A stretch of DNA of 18,306 nt from Cytophagaceae bacterium UBA7467 (GTDB taxonomy: Bacteria > Bacteroidota > Bacteroidia > Cytophagales > Spirosomataceae). Location: contig DLPD01000032.1 in assembly GCA_002479785.1 (NCBI GenBank), positions 1 to 18,306 of the forward strand, read 5' to 3'. Position numbers and translations under genes: made by a program. Below the pieces are notes generated by a model, which made no database searches, was not told the origin of the DNA, and worked only from the letters and a program-made list of their open reading frames with translations. This document shows, one piece after another, positions 13,579-18,306 of the stretch. Within the stretch, counting starts at the first letter, position 1. The number at the start of each line of letters is the position of its first letter.

Positions 13579-14556
13579 TTAAACTTCTCGATCAACCAAC
13601 CCACTCATAAACTTTACCAAGGCTGATTTTTGCTCTTCGGAAATGGCTAAGGATTGAATTTCAATAAAGGCTGCATCAAAATAAGAGGCAATTACCGCTT
13701 CCGTTTCAGCCTTCAGATTCAAGGAATCGTAAATCGCCGTGACCGCTCGTACTTTTTCAGTAGCGTCATATTCTGTAGCGGCTATCCAATTTTCTAGAGA
13801 CTCAAGCGTAGACCCCGAGGCTTTTTCGAACGCTTTTATTAGTAAATAGGTTTTTTTATTCGCTAAAATATCTCCGCCTGGTTGTTTTCCAAATTTCTCC
13901 GGATCGCCATATACATCCAACAAATCATCTTTTAATTGAAATCCAAGACCGATGGTTTCACCGATGCGGTATAAGGAATCAGAAACCTCAGTAGGTGCAG
14001 AGGCGAGTAAACCGCCCATTTCCATCGAAAAACCGATCAATACGGACGTTTTCAAACGAATCATTTCGATGTATTCCTCGACGGTCACATCTTCACAACT
14101 TTCAAAATTCATATCGAATTGCTGCCCCTCGCACACCTCAGCAGCGATCCGCGATAGGCGCCCCAACACATGTTGAAAAGCCTCTAAACTCAATCCTTTA
14201 ACCTTATTCAAGTATTGATACGCATTCACTAACATGACATCGCCGGATAAAATAGCGATATTATCATTCCATTTTTCGTGCACTGTTTGCTTGCCACGAC
14301 GTAAGGGAGCTTTATCCATGATGTCATCGTGCATCAAGGTAAAATTGTGGAAAATTTCGACCGATAAAGCCGCAGGAACTTGTTTTTCCCAATCGGATTT
14401 GAACAAAGAATAAGTCAACAGACAAAGTACGGGACGAATCCGCTTGCCCCCTAAACTCAGGAGGTAATGAATGGGGCCGTAAAGCTCGCTCGGGTTTTGA
14501 CCTATGTCTAAACGACTGATTTCCTCTTCGAGGGCTGCTAAAAATGCTTTGTTCAT
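13579..14556 (-). CDS. polyprenyl diphosphate synthase (trans-isoprenyl type)
   Basis: A 325-residue all-helical prenyltransferase that condenses isopentenyl diphosphate with allylic diphosphates. The family signs are GGKRIRP (36-42), the first Asp-rich motif DDIMD (77-81) with LRRG after it, and the second Asp-rich motif DDLLD (210-214). Chain length (C15, C20 or the longer quinone side chain) cannot be settled by eye; the size suits either a geranylgeranyl-type or a longer-chain enzyme. It sits one base after the nuoD stop and upstream of dxr, so one transcript carries two isoprenoid genes and one quinone-using subunit. Confidence 0.94.
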   Translation of the reverse strand: MNKAFLAALEEEISRLDIGQNPSELYGPIHYLLSLGGKRIRPVLCLLTYSLFKSDWEKQVPAALSVEIFHNFTLMHDDIMDKAPLRRGKQTVHEKWNDNIAILSGDVMLVNAYQYLNKVKGLSLEAFQHVLGRLSRIAAEVCEGQQFDMNFESCEDVTVEEYIEMIRLKTSVLIGFSMEMGGLLASAPTEVSDSLYRIGETIGLGFQLKDDLLDVYGDPEKFGKQPGGDILANKKTYLLIKAFEKASGSTLESLENWIAATEYDATEKVRAVTAIYDSLNLKAETEAVIASYFDAAFIEIQSLAISEEQKSALVKFMSGLVDREV

Positions 14557-14557
14557 C

Positions 14558-15772
14558 TTATCTATCTACTTCGCCCATCACTAAATCCAAGGATCCGATA
14601 ATGGCTACTAAATCTGCTAAATACGTCCCTTTTGCTAAATAAGGCAATACGGAAAGGTGATGGAAAGAGCAAGCGCGCACTTTCATGCGTTGTGGAATAT
14701 CCGAGCGACCATCTGTGCGGATGTAGAAACCGAGTTCCCCTTTCGGATTTTCGGCCCTCACATAAGCATCCATGGCTTTCGGACGGATTTTTTTAGGTAC
14801 CAAAGCCTGAGGATCAAACTCCCGCGTCCTTTTCTCATCGCCTAACAAGGCCACGATACATTGTTCAATAATCCGCAAAGATTCCTCGCATTCGCGAATC
14901 CTAACGTGATTTCGATCCCAACAATCACCTACAGAACCCATCGCTCCTTCCCCTACCGGAATACTAAATTCCAATTCCGGATAGACCGAATAGGCATCGA
15001 TTCGACGGAGGTCAAAAGGTAAGCCAGAACCCCGCAACACCGGACCGGTACACCCATAATTTATCGCCGCATTCAGAGGCAATACACCCACATTCGCGGT
15101 TCTTTTAATGAAGATACTATTATCTTCTACTAATTGTTTTACTTCTCTAATCGTGTTCTTAATGACCGGCACTAATTCCTGCACTTTTTCTTCAAAACCC
15201 ACAGGCAAATCATAGAACAAACCACCCACCCAAACATAATTATACAGCATCCGTGCACCCGAAAGCCACTCTAACATCCGTTGAATGTCCTCACGATCCC
15301 GCATCAACCATAAAAAAGGGGTATAAGCACCGATATCGAGGCCATAGGTCCCAATCGCCACAAAGTGCGAGGCGATTCGGTTCAATTCGGCCACGAGGAC
15401 ACGAATGTATTCGATCCGTTTAGGTAATTTACCGGTCAAGTCCAGCATCTTCTCCACCGCCATTACATAGGCATGTTCGGAATTCATGGCAGCCATATAG
15501 TCCAAACGGTCCACATAGGGGATGATTTGGTTAAAAGGCAACGCCTCCGCATGCTTCTCAAAACAACGGTGTAAATATCCTAGATGCGGAACGACTTCTT
15601 TGATCCATTCCCCATCTGAAATCACCTCTAAACGAAGTACCCCATGGGTCGAAGGATGTTGAGGCCCTAGGGAAATAATCATCTCTTCCGATTTCAAATC
15701 CTCTACCCGAAATTTATTAGGGTCAGAGTTCTCAAAATTTTCTGGAAGAAATTGATACTGGATGGGATTCAT
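14558..15772 (-). CDS. nuoD: NADH-quinone oxidoreductase subunit D
   Basis: A 404-residue NuoD (49-kDa subunit homologue) of respiratory complex I, which helps form the quinone pocket at the junction of the peripheral and membrane arms. The motif LGPQHPSTHGVLRLEV near residue 35 and the YVDRLDYMAAMNSEHAYV segment, which provides the quinone-contacting tyrosine and neighbours, are intact. The C-terminus GSLDLVMGEVDR is standard. It is NuoD alone, not a NuoCD fusion. No other nuo gene is present: rpmG lies divergently upstream and an isoprenoid gene follows 1 bp downstream. I see no good TAnnTTTG box in its 134-bp upstream region. Confidence 0.96.
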   Translation of the reverse strand: MNPIQYQFLPENFENSDPNKFRVEDLKSEEMIISLGPQHPSTHGVLRLEVISDGEWIKEVVPHLGYLHRCFEKHAEALPFNQIIPYVDRLDYMAAMNSEHAYVMAVEKMLDLTGKLPKRIEYIRVLVAELNRIASHFVAIGTYGLDIGAYTPFLWLMRDREDIQRMLEWLSGARMLYNYVWVGGLFYDLPVGFEEKVQELVPVIKNTIREVKQLVEDNSIFIKRTANVGVLPLNAAINYGCTGPVLRGSGLPFDLRRIDAYSVYPELEFSIPVGEGAMGSVGDCWDRNHVRIRECEESLRIIEQCIVALLGDEKRTREFDPQALVPKKIRPKAMDAYVRAENPKGELGFYIRTDGRSDIPQRMKVRACSFHHLSVLPYLAKGTYLADLVAIIGSLDLVMGEVDR

Positions 15773-15834
15773 TAAGCAAAAATGCTAAATCTAATGGGTA
15801 AAAATAAATTTTTCCATCTATTTTTAGTAAAGGC

Positions 15835-15865
15835 TTTGGGAAAAAAATAAATTCTTCTACCTTTG
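15835..15865 (+). promoter_or_regulatory. canonical Bacteroidota promoter of rpmG-DUF4295
   Basis: TTTG (15835-15838), 19 bp spacer, then TACCTTTG (15858-15865): a full match to the Bacteroidota primary sigma factor pattern. Transcription would begin near 15872, giving a leader of about 35 nt. Confidence 0.8.
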
Positions 15866-15906
15866 CATTCCGTTTCGAGCAGAGGCGGATAAAAGATTTA
15901 TCTATT

Positions 15907-16089
15907 ATGGCAAAGAAAGGAAATCGCATTCAAGTAATCTTAGAATGCACTGAGCACAAAGAAACTGGTTTACCAGGCATGTCTCGCTACATCACTACGA
16001 AAAATCGTAAAAACACAACAGCACGTATTGAGTTGAAAAAATACAACCCTGTTTTGAAGAAAGTTACTTTACATAAAGAAATTAAATAG
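15907..16089 (+). CDS. rpmG: 50S ribosomal protein L33
   Basis: A 60-residue bL33, a small large-subunit protein near the E site. The ILECTEHK start, the RYITTKNRKNT core and the ELKKYNPVLKKVTLHKEIK end are typical. Only one cysteine remains of the four found in zinc-binding forms (the CxxC pairs are otherwise lost), so this is a zinc-independent version. It is first in a two-gene unit with a DUF4295 gene. rpmB (L28), often its upstream neighbour, is absent here. Confidence 0.97.
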   Translation: MAKKGNRIQVILECTEHKETGLPGMSRYITTKNRKNTTARIELKKYNPVLKKVTLHKEIK

Positions 16090-16097
16090 GTTGACCC

Positions 16098-16250
16098 ATG
16101 GCTAAGAAAGTAGTTGCAACTCTGAAGAAAGAAGGCGGCGTTAAGTACGCTAAGATTATTAAGGCGGTTAAGAATCCTACAACAGGAGCTTATACCTTCA
16201 AAGAAGAAATCATCCTTCAAGATGAAGTTAACGCTGCGTTGAAAAACTAA
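16098..16250 (+). CDS. DUF4295 small basic protein, probable ribosome-associated
   Basis: A 50-residue, lysine-rich protein starting MAKKVVATLKKEGG and ending in ALKN, of the Bacteroidota-specific DUF4295 family. It starts 8 bp after the rpmG stop and ends before a strong terminator. Its size, charge and strict association with L33 suggest a ribosomal role. I recall that an additional large-subunit protein specific to Bacteroidota was described in a Flavobacterium ribosome structure. I believe it is this family but cannot confirm that from the sequence. Confidence 0.88.
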   Translation: MAKKVVATLKKEGGVKYAKIIKAVKNPTTGAYTFKEEIILQDEVNAALKN

Positions 16251-16286
16251 TTTTTCAATTCCCGTTCACCTATCTTAAAAAAATTG

Positions 16287-16313
16287 AAGTCCCTTCTTGA
16301 AGGGACTTTTTTT
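16287..16313 (+). terminator. intrinsic terminator of rpmG-DUF4295
   Basis: A perfect 9-bp stem (AAGTCCCTT / AAGGGACTT, 16287-16295 with 16300-16308) with a CTTG loop runs into seven T residues (16307-16313). It ends the rpmG-DUF4295 transcript and lies immediately upstream of the ftsY promoter region. Confidence 0.9.
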
Positions 16314-16321
16314 ATTTTGCG

Positions 16322-16329
16322 TACCTTCG
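16322..16329 (+). promoter_or_regulatory. candidate -7 box of ftsY
   Basis: TACCTTCG differs by one base from TAnnTTTG and sits in a context (GTACCTTCGCATTG) very like that at rpmG (CTACCTTTGCATTC). It lies 21 bp upstream of the ftsY ATG and 8 bp past the terminator T run. The -33 region overlaps the terminator hairpin, where TTG occurs at 16297-16299 with rather long spacing. Confidence 0.5.
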
Positions 16330-16350
16330 CATTGAAATACAACACACCCC

Positions 16351-17328
16351 ATGGGATTATTCGATTTTTTTAAAAAGAAACCAGAACCGCAACAGCAAGA
16401 AGAGATTCAAGCATTAGAGCAAGGTTTAGAGAAAACAGCCACCGGTTTATTCTCTAAAATAGGTCGTGCGGTAGTGGGAAAATCGAAAGTGGATGAGGAG
16501 GTATTAGACGAATTAGAAGAAATCTTATTAACATCTGATGTGGGTGTAGCTACCACATTGAAGATTATTGAGCGTATCGAGCGTCGTGTAGAACGCGATA
16601 AATACGTTTCCACAGAAGAATTAGACAAAGTATTACGTGAGGAAGTGGCAGCTCTTCTAGAGGAAAACCAATCCTCCTCGTTAGAGAATGCCTTTGCGGA
16701 ACCGAAACAAAAGCCCTACGTCATCATGGTAGTGGGCGTGAATGGTGTAGGTAAAACGACGACCATCGGTAAATTAGCCTCCCAATTTCACCAAAATGGA
16801 TTGAAAGTGGTATTAGGCGCCGCGGACACTTTCCGTGCGGCAGCGGTAGATCAATTAAAGCTTTGGGGCGAACGCGTAGGTATTCCAGTGATTGATCATG
16901 GAATGAATACGGATCCGGCAGCCGTGGCTTTTGATGCCGTAAAACAGGCAGTTGAGATGAATGCAGACGTCGTGATTATCGATACAGCAGGACGTTTACA
17001 TACCAAAGTCAACTTGATGACTGAACTGGGAAAAATCAAGCGGGTTATTCAAAAATTCATTCCGGAAGCTCCACACGAAGTATTATTAGTATTAGACGGA
17101 TCAACAGGCCAAAACGCATTCATCCAAGCCCAAGAGTTCACTAAAGTAACCGAGATTACCTCTTTAGCGATTACAAAGCTAGATGGCACAGCCAAAGGTG
17201 GGGTGGTGATCGGTATTTCGGATCAGTTCAAGATTCCCGTTAAATACATTGGAGTGGGAGAAAAAATCTCCGATCTCCAAGTATTCAACAAGACCACGTT
17301 CGTGGATTCGCTTTTCGCGAAGAAATAA
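16351..17328 (+). CDS. ftsY: signal recognition particle receptor FtsY
   Basis: A 325-residue SRP GTPase that docks the signal recognition particle-ribosome complex at the inner membrane. It has a short acidic N-terminal A region (about residues 10-30) and the helical N domain (about 30-110). The G domain follows, with G1 GVNGVGKT (129-136), DTFRAAAVDQL (159-169), G3 DTAGR (211-215) and G4 TKLDGTAKGG (275-284). The N-terminal MGLFDFFKKK is a basic amphipathic lead likely to touch the membrane. The long A domain of E. coli FtsY is absent, so the protein is a compact form. It is convergent with glnS, their stop codons touching. Confidence 0.97.
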   Translation: MGLFDFFKKKPEPQQQEEIQALEQGLEKTATGLFSKIGRAVVGKSKVDEEVLDELEEILLTSDVGVATTLKIIERIERRVERDKYVSTEELDKVLREEVAALLEENQSSSLENAFAEPKQKPYVIMVVGVNGVGKTTTIGKLASQFHQNGLKVVLGAADTFRAAAVDQLKLWGERVGIPVIDHGMNTDPAAVAFDAVKQAVEMNADVVIIDTAGRLHTKVNLMTELGKIKRVIQKFIPEAPHEVLLVLDGSTGQNAFIQAQEFTKVTEITSLAITKLDGTAKGGVVIGISDQFKIPVKYIGVGEKISDLQVFNKTTFVDSLFAKK

Positions 17329-18306
17329 TTATTTAGCTTTTTCTTTTGCCCAGGTATCTTTCAATGTAACCGTGCGGTTAAATACGAGCTTTTCTGAGCT
17401 AGAGTCAGGATCTAAACTGTAATATCCCTTGCGGATAAACTGTAAAGCTTGACCCTCTTTCGCTGCTTTCAGTCCAGGCTCCACATACACTTTCGGGACA
17501 ATTTGAAGTGATTCTGGATTGATGAATTTTAAAAAATCATCGCCTAATTCAGAGGCATCTTCTACGATTAATAAGCGATCGAAATTACGAACTTCAGCTT
17601 CTACCGCGTGAGCCACGGATACCCAGTGAATCGTTCCTTTCACGGAAATACCACTTGTATCTTGACCTGACTTACTTTCTGGAATATATTCCGCATATAC
17701 TTCCGTCACATTACCTGCTTCATCCGTTTTAAAATCTGTACACGTAACGATGTAGGCTCCTTTTAACCGCACCTGCAATCCTACGCCTAAACGGAAGAAT
17801 TTCTTAGGCGGATCAATCATGAAATCATCGCGCTCAATGTATAATTCATGAGAGAACGGAACCGAACGCTTCGTGATTACCTCCGCTTCAGGATTATTTT
17901 CTATCAGCAAATCTTCCGTTTTATCCGCTGGATAATTCGTAATAATTAGTTTAATCGGATCTAGAACAGCCATCACGCGGTCCGCAGTCTTGTTCAAATC
18001 CTCCCGAATACAGAATTCTAATAAACTCAGGTCAATCAAATTATCTCGCTTCGCCACCCCAATTCGTTCACAGAAATTGCGGATAGAAGCGGGGGTAAAT
18101 CCACGTCTGCGTAAACCTGAAATCGTAGGCATGCGAGGATCATCCCAACCATTCACGACTTTTTCATTCACTAATTGCAATAATTTACGCTTGCTCATCA
18201 CCGTGTGAGACAAGTTCAAACGCGCAAATTCGTATTGATGGGATGGGAAAATCCCTAATTTTTCTAAGAACCAATCGTATAATGGACGGTGGACATCGAA
18301 TTCTAG
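17329..18306 (-). CDS. glnS: glutaminyl-tRNA synthetase, C-terminal part (cut by window edge)
   Basis: The last 325 residues of class I glutaminyl-tRNA synthetase; the 5' part lies beyond 18306. The reading frame is open to the edge and begins LEFDVHRPLYDWF, which is conserved in GlnRS. The KMSKS-like motif appears as VMSKRKLLQLV, followed by GWDDPRMPTISGLRRRG and the anticodon-binding beta-barrel domains. The VMSKR form and the WDDPRMPT block mark it as GlnRS, not the related GluRS. Its presence indicates direct charging of tRNA-Gln. The stop codon (TAA, 17329-17331) lies directly next to the ftsY stop on the other strand. Confidence 0.97.
   Translation of the reverse strand, partial: LEFDVHRPLYDWFLEKLGIFPSHQYEFARLNLSHTVMSKRKLLQLVNEKVVNGWDDPRMPTISGLRRRGFTPASIRNFCERIGVAKRDNLIDLSLLEFCIREDLNKTADRVMAVLDPIKLIITNYPADKTEDLLIENNPEAEVITKRSVPFSHELYIERDDFMIDPPKKFFRLGVGLQVRLKGAYIVTCTDFKTDEAGNVTEVYAEYIPESKSGQDTSGISVKGTIHWVSVAHAVEAEVRNFDRLLIVEDASELGDDFLKFINPESLQIVPKVYVEPGLKAAKEGQALQFIRKGYYSLDPDSSSEKLVFNRTVTLKDTWAKEKAK

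Noticed and set aside
13386..13604. 72-codon minus-strand frame over the rhomboid and polyprenyl synthase junction
   Set aside because: It is an out-of-frame shadow of the rhomboid gene, whose own frame has all catalytic motifs.
17329..18219. glnS as a complete 296-residue gene starting at 18219
   Set aside because: That start is an internal TTG leucine codon. The frame continues to the window edge with conserved GlnRS sequence, so the gene is partial and extends beyond 18306.
1..18306. Search for CRISPR arrays, insertion sequences, phage genes, toxin-antitoxin pairs or defence islands
   Set aside because: No direct repeat array, transposase, integrase or small toxin-like pair was found. 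Nearly all the DNA is explained by conserved housekeeping genes with short gaps.

Overview
The window looks like a core, chromosomal stretch of a Bacteroidota genome, most likely a Cytophagales-type free-living bacterium. The phylum call rests on several signs. Bacteroidota-style promoters (TTTG, 16-19 bp spacer, TAnnTTTG) precede rpmG, rpsL and possibly other genes. Bacteroidota-typical families (DUF4301, DUF4295, DUF6702) are present, rpmG is followed by the DUF4295 gene and then ftsY, and start codons lack strong Shine-Dalgarno sequences. The order-level placement is an inference. No mobile element, CRISPR array, tRNA, rRNA or long repeat was seen.

Left part (1-3900): a stand-alone RluA-family pseudouridine synthase (+) converges on an Rrf2-family regulator (-). 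Next come rpsG and rpsL (a shortened str operon, rpsL-rpsG on the minus strand, ending in a strong terminator with no fusA after it), then uxuA (mannonate dehydratase, -). uxuA has a leader that contains a strong intrinsic terminator.

Middle (3900-9900): a DUF4301 protein (-), which carries motifs resembling UDP-sugar pyrophosphorylases, is divergent from a RecQ-type helicase (+) with an unusual domain order. The recQ 3' end overlaps, tail to tail, the 3' end of lon (-).

Right-centre (9900-15800): a compact minus-strand operon, transcribed as nuoD, polyprenyl diphosphate synthase, rhomboid protease, dxr, rseP, DUF6702. The spacings are 1, 17, -4, 6 and 0 bp. It mixes isoprenoid supply (dxr, polyprenyl synthase), a quinone-using respiratory subunit (nuoD) and two intramembrane proteases. 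rseP and the DUF6702 gene lie in the same frame, separated only by one TAG codon.

Right end (15850-18306): a canonical promoter drives rpmG and a 50-residue DUF4295 protein, followed by a strong terminator. ftsY (SRP receptor) comes next. Its stop codon abuts the stop codon of a convergent glnS that runs off the right edge.

Overall this is ordinary housekeeping DNA and I see no convincing new multi-gene system. The points most worth a second look are the nucleotidyltransferase-like motifs in the DUF4301 protein, the in-frame rseP/DUF6702 junction, the terminator-containing uxuA leader and the rearranged RecQ.
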